A DNA stretch of 8,321 nt, from the NCBI GenBank assembly GCA_021825285.1, contig JAKAHW010000040.1, forward strand, positions 1 to 8,321, written 5' to 3'. The notes beneath the pieces are model-generated. The model did no database searches. It was not told the origin of the DNA and worked only from the letters and a program-made list of their open reading frames with translations. Within the stretch, counting starts at the first letter, position 1; each line of letters starts with the position of its first letter. The stretch is from a bacterium (lineage in GTDB: Bacteria; Patescibacteria; Microgenomatia; Levybacterales; GWA1-39-11). The translations under genes were made by a program, and so were the position numbers. This document shows, one piece after another, positions 1 to 4,693 of this stretch.

Positions 1-515
1 TTGGAGATGTTATGAAAGAAAGCTGCCAGGCTGCTATGTCATACATCCGTGCGCGCGCGGAAAAATTTGGCATTAAAGACAATTTTTATCAAAAACTGGA
101 TGTCCACGTCCACGTTCCGGAAGGAGCAGTACCAAAAGATGGTCCTTCGGCAGGAGGAGCAATTACAACCGCGCTTGTGTCAGCCCTCACAAAGATTCCG
201 GTAAAACATACTGTTGGGATGACGGGAGAAGTAACGCTTCGCGGTAGAATTCTTGAAATAGGCGGAGTTAAGGAAAAAGTGATTGCAGCACACAGAGCAG
301 GCTTAAAGACGATAATTTTGCCGAAAGAAAATAGAAAAGATTTGGAAGATGTTCCAAAACAGGTCTTAAAAGATCTAAGGTTTGTATTTGTTTCCCATAT
401 GGATGATGTCTTAAAAATTGCCCTTACAAAACCAATAGCAGGACTTCAAGAGATGAAAGGCGAAAAACATTCTTCAACAAATATTACTCATTTGCAGCCA
501 ACACCTGCGGATTAA
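1..515 (+). CDS. lon: ATP-dependent protease Lon, C-terminal proteolytic domain (5' end outside window)
   Basis: This is the last part of Lon, the cytosolic AAA+ serine protease that degrades misfolded and regulatory proteins. The reading frame is open from the window edge (first whole codon at base 3, reading GDVMKES). It aligns without gaps to about residue 631 onward of E. coli Lon, so the N-terminal substrate-binding and AAA+ domains lie upstream of the window. Counting from the Met at base 12, the catalytic serine is Ser46 in PKDGPSAG (codon 147-149). The catalytic lysine is Lys89, the second lysine of GGVKEK, and the 43-residue spacing matches E. coli Ser679/Lys722. TGEVTLRG and the [14 protein letters not shown] segment are also typical. 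After the conserved domain there is a polar tail of about 25 residues (from about KPIAGLQEM) that is not part of the protease fold. No clear terminator follows. The next gene has its own promoter. Confidence 0.97.
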   Translation, partial: GDVMKESCQAAMSYIRARAEKFGIKDNFYQKLDVHVHVPEGAVPKDGPSAGGAITTALVSALTKIPVKHTVGMTGEVTLRGRILEIGGVKEKVIAAHRAGLKTIILPKENRKDLEDVPKQVLKDLRFVFVSHMDDVLKIALTKPIAGLQEMKGEKHSSTNITHLQPTPAD

Positions 516-583
516 TTCCCTCCCCAAATTTTTACTCAATTTAAGCAAATAGCTTTTGTGCCTTGGCTTAAACAATTTCGCAA

Positions 584-611
584 TTGACAACCCGACAGAA
601 AGTAATATAAT
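584..611 (+). promoter_or_regulatory. Near-consensus sigma70 promoter for the gene at 622
   Basis: A perfect -35 TTGACA (584-589) and a perfect -10 TATAAT (606-611) are separated by 16 bp. With +1 expected about 7 nt after the -10 box, transcription should begin near 618-619, only 3-4 nt before the ATG at 622. This is the strongest promoter in the window. It argues against starting the downstream protein at the upstream in-frame TTG at 556, because that would place the promoter inside the coding region. Confidence 0.85.
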
Positions 612-621
612 TTGCTCTATT

Positions 622-1032
622 ATGGGTGGTTTAGAAGAGGTACGTTATGCTGATGTTCGGGCTCAAGAAGGAGCCTTGCTTCAAAGAGAAACTACTGATT
701 TGGCAAAACAATTTCCACAAGGTAAATTCCCTTTCTCAGAGGGAAGGAATGGAGAAAGCATTCCAGGGAAAGTAGTAGGTTATCAAATGGGTGTTGCAGA
801 GACGAGAGTTGTAAGTGGAGTTTTTATTTTGGGGCCGGATGGCGTTTTCCTTCATGCTGTGGGTTCCGAAATGAGAATAGGGGGAGGAATGGTGCCATAC
901 GTTACTCCTTGCAGAGTCAGAGAAGCAACTCCGGAGGAACATTTTAATCTTCGGGGGGAAATCAGGAGAGCAAATGACAAACTAAGGGATATGAAGATGA
1001 GAGATGGTCAGCTTTTGGCCGGAGACGCATAA
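622..1032 (+). CDS. Hypothetical soluble protein, 136 aa
   Basis: I do not recognise this family. The protein is soluble with no signal peptide or membrane segment. Its middle part is rich in Gly, Val and aromatic residues and probably forms beta strands (about residues 50-100: GKVVGYQMGV, RVVSGVFILGPDGVFLHAVGSE). A charged helical C terminus follows (about 105-136, EEHFNLRGEIRRANDKLRDMKM). The frame is open further upstream to a TTG at 556. I chose ATG 622 because a consensus promoter (584-611) ends 10 nt before it, so the upstream extension would translate the promoter. There is no Shine-Dalgarno sequence, and the mRNA is expected to have a leader of only 3-4 nt. The gene stands between lon and a small membrane-protein gene, each apparently with its own transcription start, so context gives no function. 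A taxon-restricted protein is likely. Confidence 0.75.
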   Translation: MGGLEEVRYADVRAQEGALLQRETTDLAKQFPQGKFPFSEGRNGESIPGKVVGYQMGVAETRVVSGVFILGPDGVFLHAVGSEMRIGGGMVPYVTPCRVREATPEEHFNLRGEIRRANDKLRDMKMRDGQLLAGDA

Positions 1033-1041
1033 TCCCCAATT

Positions 1042-1069
1042 TTCCCAAAACTCCAAATTCTGATATTAT
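1042..1069 (+). promoter_or_regulatory. Probable promoter for the gene at 1077
   Basis: The -10-like TATTAT (1064-1069) lies 7 nt before the ATG at 1077. A weak -35 TTCCCA (1042-1047, 4 of 6 consensus bases) sits 16 bp upstream. Expected +1 is at 1076-1077, which would make the transcript leaderless. It is weaker than the other promoters and is supported mainly by the same spacing recurring elsewhere in the window. Confidence 0.45.
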
Positions 1070-1076
1070 TAAATAT

Positions 1077-1469
1077 ATGGGTTTAGCAGGATTTTATTTA
1101 CTATTTGTTGTGGGTGGTGTTTTGGTTGAAACTTTGGCTACTAAACTATATTTTGGTTTGACCAAGAAACACCTACATAAATCCCATTTCAGGTTTGCTC
1201 GCTATTTTTTTCTTCTAACTTTTCCTCTGGTCGGTACTTTAGTTGTGATTAATTTTCAAGGTTTGTCTTTGCTTAAAATATTTCTCGTGTTTTCGTTAAT
1301 TGGTCCAATTTTTGAGTGGCTAGTTGGTTTTTCTTATTATCAGGTTGTTGGAGCAAGGCTGTGGACTTATAAAAAATTTACTTACCTAGGGCATTCTAGT
1401 CTTCTCGCTGCCCCTCTTTGGGGAATGGCAGGAGTTCTCTTTTGGCTCCTCGCACAGAAGGTAATATAA
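1077..1469 (+). CDS. Small four-helix integral membrane protein, 130 aa
   Basis: The protein is almost entirely hydrophobic, with four predicted membrane helices at about residues 4-22, 43-60, 66-88 and 107-126. The loop between the first two is basic (TKKHLHKSHFRFAR). Conserved-looking positions cluster after helix 3: a membrane Glu (E80 in PIFEWLVG), then ARLWTY (93-98) and GHSS (105-108). The order 'Glu in a helix, then R-x-W-x-Y, then a Gly-containing segment' recalls the small membrane proteins labelled putative ABC-transporter type IV (CmpB-like). That resemblance is weak and from memory, so I leave the function open. The 44-bp gap to the gene before it holds a possible promoter, and there is no Shine-Dalgarno sequence. 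The gene is convergent with the one ending at 1521, with 51 bp between the stops. Confidence 0.7.
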   Translation: MGLAGFYLLFVVGGVLVETLATKLYFGLTKKHLHKSHFRFARYFFLLTFPLVGTLVVINFQGLSLLKIFLVFSLIGPIFEWLVGFSYYQVVGARLWTYKKFTYLGHSSLLAAPLWGMAGVLFWLLAQKVI

Positions 1470-1520
1470 GTAATTTACCTGAATATTTTTTGTGTTCTGA
1501 AGACTTCAATTATCTTTCCC

Positions 1521-2144
1521 TCAATTTTTTGGAATTATTTCCAAATCTCTTCTTTTTTCTGCAAGTTCTTTAATATCTTCAATCCAGTATGTATACCATG
1601 CTATATTTCCATTTCTTTCCAAAAAAAGTCTTACTATTTCATCGGCTTCAGGATGAGAGTTGAGAATATCTGCAAAAACAATTCTATCATCTCTTCCCAT
1701 CGGTGAACTTTCATAGCGATCAAAAGCATCGACTACTCTATCAACAGAAGTGGTGGTAGCGCAGCGAACGGCTGTTTGATGCGCAAGGTCGAACAATTTA
1801 TCTCTGCCAACGGAGTAGGATGATACCGCCTCCATAAATACAAATGGGGCTTCCATTTGTGTCATTCTTTGTTCTCTGAGTCTTGACAGGAATTCTCTTC
1901 GTGATAAATCATGACCTCCGGTCATTAGTTGGGCTACAGCCAAATCTGAAGCCAGAGGCAGTCTTGTCCGGACTACTGCGTTAAGTTTTGCCCTATCTTC
2001 AACTGCTATACCCTTCGGTGGAATAAAGGCCGCAATTTCGCCTATTTCTTGTCTTGCAATAGCGTAAACGTCTACAGGTGTAGATGGATTTCCCCCATAA
2101 CGCTCTGGAGCTCTTCCTATAATGTTCTCCTGCGGTGATGGCAT
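1521..2144 (-). CDS. Hypothetical soluble protein, 207 aa
   Basis: I do not recognise this protein. It is polar, acidic/basic and probably mostly alpha-helical. It has no signal peptide or membrane segment, and no nucleotide-binding or metal motif that I can identify. The first 25 residues are Pro/Gly-rich (MPSPQENIIGRAPERYGGNPS) and look disordered. The body carries long amphipathic stretches such as SRREFLSRLREQRMTQMEAPFVFMEAVSSY (about 80-110) and ends with IEDIKELAEKRRDLEIIPKN. The start at 2144 is fixed by a TATAAT box 10 nt upstream, and there is no Shine-Dalgarno sequence. It lies downstream of tRNA-Glu on the same strand, without an obvious intrinsic terminator between them, so tRNA read-through could add to its expression. 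Its stop is TGA. Confidence 0.75.
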   Translation of the reverse strand: MPSPQENIIGRAPERYGGNPSTPVDVYAIARQEIGEIAAFIPPKGIAVEDRAKLNAVVRTRLPLASDLAVAQLMTGGHDLSRREFLSRLREQRMTQMEAPFVFMEAVSSYSVGRDKLFDLAHQTAVRCATTTSVDRVVDAFDRYESSPMGRDDRIVFADILNSHPEADEIVRLFLERNGNIAWYTYWIEDIKELAEKRRDLEIIPKN

Positions 2145-2154
2145 AATAGAGAGG

Positions 2155-2183
2155 ATTATATAGTTTTTGCTTCAAACAAGCAA
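2155..2183 (-). promoter_or_regulatory. Promoter for the minus-strand gene starting at 2144
   Basis: On the minus strand, -35 TTGCTT (2183-2178) and a perfect -10 TATAAT (2160-2155) are 17 bp apart. The ATG begins 10 nt after the -10 box. The expected +1 (A at 2147 or the base before it) leaves a 3-4 nt leader. The 10 nt after the -10 box and the ATG end in CTCTATTATG, the same as at the gene starting at 622. Confidence 0.75.
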
Positions 2184-2184
2184 C

Positions 2185-2231
2185 TATAGGGTAGTTTTAC
2201 TTGCTACCAAAAAATTGCTTAGTTATAGGGT
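2185..2231. repeat. Pair of TATAGGGT direct repeats with a small inverted repeat between them
   Basis: The 8-mer TATAGGGT occurs at 2185-2192 and 2224-2231. AAGCAA (2178-2183) and TTGCTT (2215-2220) stand just before the two copies and are reverse complements of each other. Between them GGTAG (2190-2194) and CTACC (2204-2208) can pair around a 9-nt loop. The block lies directly upstream of, and partly in, the -35 of the gene starting at 2144, so it could be an operator. The elements are short and AT-rich, and chance is not excluded. Confidence 0.3.
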
Positions 2232-2269
2232 TGCGCCCCTCGTTTAGCAGGGGAAAAAGTAGAGTAAGG

Positions 2270-2342
2270 TGACCCCACAGGAATTCGAATCCTGGTTCCC
2301 AGAATGAGAATCTGGTGTCCTAGGCCACTAGACGATGGGGCC
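2270..2342 (-). tRNA. tRNA-Glu (anticodon CTC)
   Basis: A full cloverleaf of 73 nt reads on the minus strand from 2342 to 2270. The acceptor stem is GGCCCCA/TGGGGTC with one G-T wobble. The D arm is GTCT/GGAC with an AGTGG-containing loop. The anticodon stem is CCAGA/TCTGG around loop TTCTCAT. The variable loop is 4 nt, and the T arm is CAGGA-TTCGAAT-TCCTG. The anticodon CTC (plus-strand 2308-2306) reads GAG, glutamate. After discriminator A (2270) the sequence continues CCT, so the terminal CCA is not encoded and must be added by CCA-adding enzyme. The D-arm/anticodon sequence (CGTCTAGTGGCCTAGGACACC) closely resembles bacterial tRNA-Glu in general. Confidence 0.96.
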
Positions 2343-2351
2343 ATACGGAAT

Positions 2352-2386
2352 TCAAAACTCAAAAGTAAAAAATCAAAACTAAAATT
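2352..2386. repeat. Five tandem degenerate heptamers (consensus TCAAAAC)
   Basis: Read on the plus strand, this stretch divides exactly into TCAAAAC, TCAAAAG, TAAAAAA, TCAAAAC, TAAAATT: 35 nt in five 7-nt units. It begins 10 nt upstream of the tRNA-Glu 5' end and lies wholly between the tRNA promoter and the tRNA, so it would be transcribed as U-rich repeats (GUUUUGA-like) in the tRNA 5' leader. GAATTC flanks it on both sides (2348-2353 overlapping the first unit, and 2393-2398). Degenerate A-rich heptamers of this general type are known from other bacteria, for example the short tandemly repeated repeats of cyanobacteria. Confidence 0.55.
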
Positions 2387-2405
2387 AAGTATGAATTCTG
2401 AGGTA

Positions 2406-2434
2406 ATTATACTTTATTTCCACTTTTCAGGCAA
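2406..2434 (-). promoter_or_regulatory. Promoter for tRNA-Glu
   Basis: On the minus strand, -35 TTGCCT (2434-2429) and a perfect -10 TATAAT (2411-2406) are separated by 17 bp. Expected +1 is near 2399, giving a 5' leader of about 57 nt before the mature tRNA end at 2342. The promoter is back-to-back with that of the plus-strand gene at 2493, with 21 bp between the two -35 boxes. Confidence 0.75.
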
Positions 2435-2455
2435 GAAATCATCAAACGCTTACCC

Positions 2456-2484
2456 TTTAAAGAGTAATAGTTTGTTGCTAGAAT
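2456..2484 (+). promoter_or_regulatory. Promoter for the small gene at 2493
   Basis: TTTAAA (2456-2461, 4 of 6) and TAGAAT (2479-2484, 5 of 6) are 17 bp apart. The ATG at 2493 is 8 nt past the -10 box, so expected +1 (about 2491) leaves a leader of about 2 nt. An ATG at 2486 is out of frame and closes after five codons. Confidence 0.55.
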
Positions 2485-2492
2485 AATGAAAT

Positions 2493-2702
2493 ATGTCAGC
2501 TGAAAATATTAAGGCGAGATTTGCAGACTCTATATTTATGCAAGGAAAATTTGTTGTAGGTGAAAGAGGAGAGGTCAACGTTACAGCTGAAAGGGTGCCT
2601 ACCTCCACCATAATTATGGTTTTGCCCTCACCTGGAGATGTTCCTTCTTCTTCTTGCGAAGTGCATATTGTGAAGGGAGAGAATTCTGCTTTTAGAATCT
2701 AA
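2493..2702 (+). CDS. Small hypothetical protein, 69 aa
   Basis: This is a short soluble protein with no family that I recognise. Beta-strand-like stretches (KFVVGERGEVNVTAERV, STIIMVLPS, CEVHIVKGENSAFRI) alternate with a Pro/Ser-rich turn (PSPGDVPSSSC, about 46-56), which suggests a small beta fold. It has no signal peptide or membrane helix. Support for it being real comes from a promoter at the usual near-leaderless distance, from the lack of any competing long frame on either strand, and from a normal-looking amino-acid composition. It sits just upstream of the glycosyltransferase cluster but has its own promoter, as does the cluster. A functional link is therefore not implied. Confidence 0.6.
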   Translation: MSAENIKARFADSIFMQGKFVVGERGEVNVTAERVPTSTIIMVLPSPGDVPSSSCEVHIVKGENSAFRI

Positions 2703-2730
2703 TTGAATAGCGAATCCTATATTGTATAAT
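2703..2730 (+). promoter_or_regulatory. Promoter for the glycosyltransferase cluster (gene at 2737)
   Basis: TTGAAT (2703-2708, 4 of 6) and a perfect TATAAT (2725-2730) are separated by 16 bp. The ATG at 2737 follows the -10 box by 6 nt, so the expected +1 is the A of the start codon. The -35 begins on the base after the stop codon of the 69-aa gene. The in-frame TTG at 2722 lies immediately upstream of the -10 box and cannot be in this transcript. Confidence 0.75.
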
Positions 2731-2736
2731 GGTTTC

Positions 2737-3492
2737 ATGGTGGAAAAATTTCTTCTTTCGGTTGTTATTCCCTCCTATAATGAGCTGGCAAATCTTCAAA
2801 AAGGAACTTTGGACAAAGTCGAGCATTATTTGGAAAGAAGCGGATTTAACTACGAGGTTTTAGTGGTTGATGATGGGTCAGACGATGGTAGCCGTGAATT
2901 TGTTGAAAAATTTTCCCGGGAAAACAAGAGATTCCGTTTGATTGAAAATGGTCATACGGGAAAAGCAGGAGCGGTGACAAACGGTGTTTTGCAGGCATCC
3001 GGAGACTATATATTGTTTACCGACATGGATCAGGCAACTCCAATAGAAGAGGTGGAAAAACTTCTTTCTTTTAAAGATGAATTTGATATTGTTATCGGTT
3101 CAAGAAATAATACCAGACGCGGAGCGCCTTTCTCAAGAAAAGTAATGGCGAAAGGGATGATGGTTTTAAGATCAATACTAGTCGGAATTCCTGAAATTAA
3201 AGATACACAATGCGGATTTAAGCTTTTTAGTAAAAAAGCAGGACATGATGTTTTCTCCAAATTTAAAATGGTACATGGAAATTTTAAAAAAATAAGAAAT
3301 TCTTCGGTTACGGCAGGGTTTGACATTGAGCTTTTGTACATTGCCAAAAAAATGGGATATAGAATTAAGGAAATTCCTGTGGAGTGGCTTTATGTTGAGA
3401 CAAGGCGTGTAAGTCCTATTCGCGATTCGGTGGATGGTCTTTTTGATCTTCTTAGAATCAGGGAAAAAATCCTAAAAGGTGCATATGCATAA
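2737..3492 (+). CDS. GT2 family polyprenyl-phosphate hexose synthase (ALG5/DPG-synthase-like), 251 aa
   Basis: This is a GT-A fold glycosyltransferase that should transfer a hexose from a nucleotide sugar to undecaprenyl or another polyprenyl phosphate on the cytoplasmic face. The order of motifs fits the dolichyl-phosphate beta-glucosyltransferase (ALG5) branch of family 2: N-terminal VVIPSYNE (9-16), nucleotide-binding DDGSDDG (45-51), the metal-binding DMD of TDMDQATP (D96, D98), GSR (121-123) and DTQCGFKLF (156-164), the last being particularly typical. Length and the absence of a C-terminal membrane helix match single-domain members that attach peripherally. A frame extension to TTG 2722 would add MYNGF by translating the -10 box, so ATG 2737 is preferred. 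The stop overlaps the next gene by 8 nt, so both are on one transcript. Whether the sugar is glucose, mannose or another hexose cannot be told. Confidence 0.9.
   Translation: MVEKFLLSVVIPSYNELANLQKGTLDKVEHYLERSGFNYEVLVVDDGSDDGSREFVEKFSRENKRFRLIENGHTGKAGAVTNGVLQASGDYILFTDMDQATPIEEVEKLLSFKDEFDIVIGSRNNTRRGAPFSRKVMAKGMMVLRSILVGIPEIKDTQCGFKLFSKKAGHDVFSKFKMVHGNFKKIRNSSVTAGFDIELLYIAKKMGYRIKEIPVEWLYVETRRVSPIRDSVDGLFDLLRIREKILKGAYA
3476..3481 (+). promoter_or_regulatory. Shine-Dalgarno-like site that selects ATG 3485
   Basis: AAGGTG at 3476-3481, inside the end of the preceding gene, has AAGG 5 nt before the ATG at 3485. It partly overlaps the alternative GTG at 3479, which it could not serve. It is the only start in the window with recognisable Shine-Dalgarno character, fitting a gene that must be translated from the middle of an mRNA. 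Confidence 0.5.
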
Positions 3493-4672
3493 AAAACTTC
3501 TAATATTTTCTTGGAGCGTAGCTTCGTTACTTCTTCTTGTTTATTCTTTCACGCAAATTGATTTGTCCCTAACTTTTTCGCGCGTATCAATCTGGCAGTA
3601 TATACAAAAAATTATGCAATACATTGGATATTATATGCGTCCATTTTCGACTTATTCAGTTATCGCAATTATTCTTTTAATGATGGGTTTGTATGTTTGG
3701 ACGTTAATAAAAGCAGCAAAAGGAGATTTGGATAATAAAACTTTTTGGAAAATTTTTATTCCCGTAAGCATTATTCTGTTTTTTTCATACAACGCTTTTT
3801 CTTATGATTTTTTCAATTATATTTTTGATGCAAAACTTGTAACTTATTACCATGTAGACCCGCACCAATTCCGAGCTTTGGATTTTTATCGCGATCCCAT
3901 GCTTTCTTTTATGCATTCCACTCACAGGACTTATCCTTACGGACCAACTTGGATTTGGCTTACGGTTCCTTTTTCATTTTTAGGAGCTAATTATTTTCTT
4001 GGAACTTTTTATCTTTTCAAGCTTTTAATTGTCGGAAGTTTTGTTGGATCGGTTTACTTTTTGGAAAAAATCTTAATCCTTATAAAATCAAAAAAAGTTT
4101 TGTTTGGAACAGCTTTATTTGCCCTAAACCCTTTGGTGTTAGTCGAATCAGCAGTGTCGGCTCACAACGATATTGTTATGGTTTTTCTTGGACTTGGAAG
4201 CCTCTACTTTTTGTTGAAGAAAAAGTGGATTTTATCGATTGTTTTTCTAATCCTTTCTATGGGTATAAAATATGCAACCATACTTTTGGTCCCCTTTTTC
4301 CTTTACGTGATATTTAAGAATTTAAAAAAGAGCGAAGTTAACTTAAGCGTTCTGTTTAATCTCATTTTTTTTGTTATGTTGTTAGCGGTTGCTGTTGTAT
4401 CTCTTGCGTCAGGGCAGAATAAAAATCCTGAATTCCAACCATGGTACTTACTCATAATGCTTCCGTTTGCATCATTTCTTGCCCCAAGAACACTTGTAGC
4501 ATTTTTAGTAGCGTTTATTTCCTTAGGAGCTTTGGCTTCTTACATTCCATATCTTTACAATGGTGAATGGCCAAAAAATATTGTGGATTTAAAACTTATT
4601 CTTTTGGGAATATCCTTTGTTTTTGGTTTGGTTTTTTATTTCACGCAAAAACTCATACCTTCAAAGAGCTGA
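3485..4672 (+). CDS. GT-C membrane glycosyltransferase, MptB/GT87-like polyprenol-phosphate-hexose-dependent type, 395 aa
   Basis: This is a multi-pass membrane protein (about ten or more hydrophobic segments). It carries the pattern of GT-C mannosyltransferases that use a lipid-phosphate sugar on the outer face. After the first helices comes a loop with an acidic residue in SYDFFNYIFDAK (D108) followed by HVDPHQF (123-129). YPYGPTW is at 150-156, NPLVLVE at 215-221 and HND at 227-229, and a membrane segment with GIKYATILL follows. The 'D..NY..., YGP.W, NP....E, HND' series is what I recall from alpha-1,6-mannosyltransferases of the MptA/MptB kind and related GT87 proteins. The start is ATG 3485 on Shine-Dalgarno spacing; GTG 3479 would add only two residues. 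The gene overlaps its GT2 neighbour, which is a natural source of its lipid-linked donor. The real sugar and acceptor are unknown. Confidence 0.8.
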   Translation: MHKKLLIFSWSVASLLLLVYSFTQIDLSLTFSRVSIWQYIQKIMQYIGYYMRPFSTYSVIAIILLMMGLYVWTLIKAAKGDLDNKTFWKIFIPVSIILFFSYNAFSYDFFNYIFDAKLVTYYHVDPHQFRALDFYRDPMLSFMHSTHRTYPYGPTWIWLTVPFSFLGANYFLGTFYLFKLLIVGSFVGSVYFLEKILILIKSKKVLFGTALFALNPLVLVESAVSAHNDIVMVFLGLGSLYFLLKKKWILSIVFLILSMGIKYATILLVPFFLYVIFKNLKKSEVNLSVLFNLIFFVMLLAVAVVSLASGQNKNPEFQPWYLLIMLPFASFLAPRTLVAFLVAFISLGALASYIPYLYNGEWPKNIVDLKLILLGISFVFGLVFYFTQKLIPSKS

Positions 4673-4687
4673 ATATTTTTGTATAAT
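4660..4687 (+). promoter_or_regulatory. Internal promoter for the gene at 4694
   Basis: TTCAAA (4660-4665, 4 of 6) lies in the last codons of the preceding gene. A perfect TATAAT (4682-4687) follows after 16 bp. The ATG at 4694 is 6 nt after the -10 box, so the expected +1 is the start codon itself, exactly as at 2737. The last two cluster genes could therefore be expressed separately from the first two. Confidence 0.65.
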
Positions 4688-4693
4688 CTATTT

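Noticed and set aside
540..572. Inverted repeat TTTAAGC/GCTTAAA after lon as a terminator
   Set aside because: The 7-bp stem is AT-rich with a 19-nt loop and no U-tract after it, so intrinsic termination is not supported.
556..621. TTG-initiated 22-codon N-terminal extension of the gene at 622
   Set aside because: It spans a full TTGACA-16-TATAAT promoter, and the ATG at 622 fits the near-leaderless spacing seen elsewhere.
736..942. Minus-strand 68-aa frame
   Set aside because: It lies wholly inside the gene at 622 on the opposite strand, with no start signal or recognisable content.
1077..1469. GtrA/GtcA-type lipid-sugar flippase serving the glycosyltransferase cluster
   Set aside because: Size and helix count would fit, but I see no GtrA sequence character, and the gene is separated from the cluster by three other genes.
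1497..1512. Palindrome TGAAGACTTCA between the convergent genes as a bidirectional terminator
   Set aside because: It leaves almost no loop for a hairpin, and neither side has a T-run directly after the stem.
2236..2253. CCCCT/AGGGG hairpin as the tRNA-Glu terminator
   Set aside because: In the tRNA direction the T-run comes before the hairpin, and the next T-run is about 20 nt downstream, so the arrangement is wrong for an intrinsic terminator.
2304..2486. Plus-strand 60-aa frame
   Set aside because: It is antisense to the anticodon half of tRNA-Glu, reads through the A-rich heptamers and the tRNA promoter, and shows no protein-like features.
3030..3347. Minus-strand 105-aa frame
   Set aside because: Shadow of the GT2 gene, whose motifs are unambiguous.
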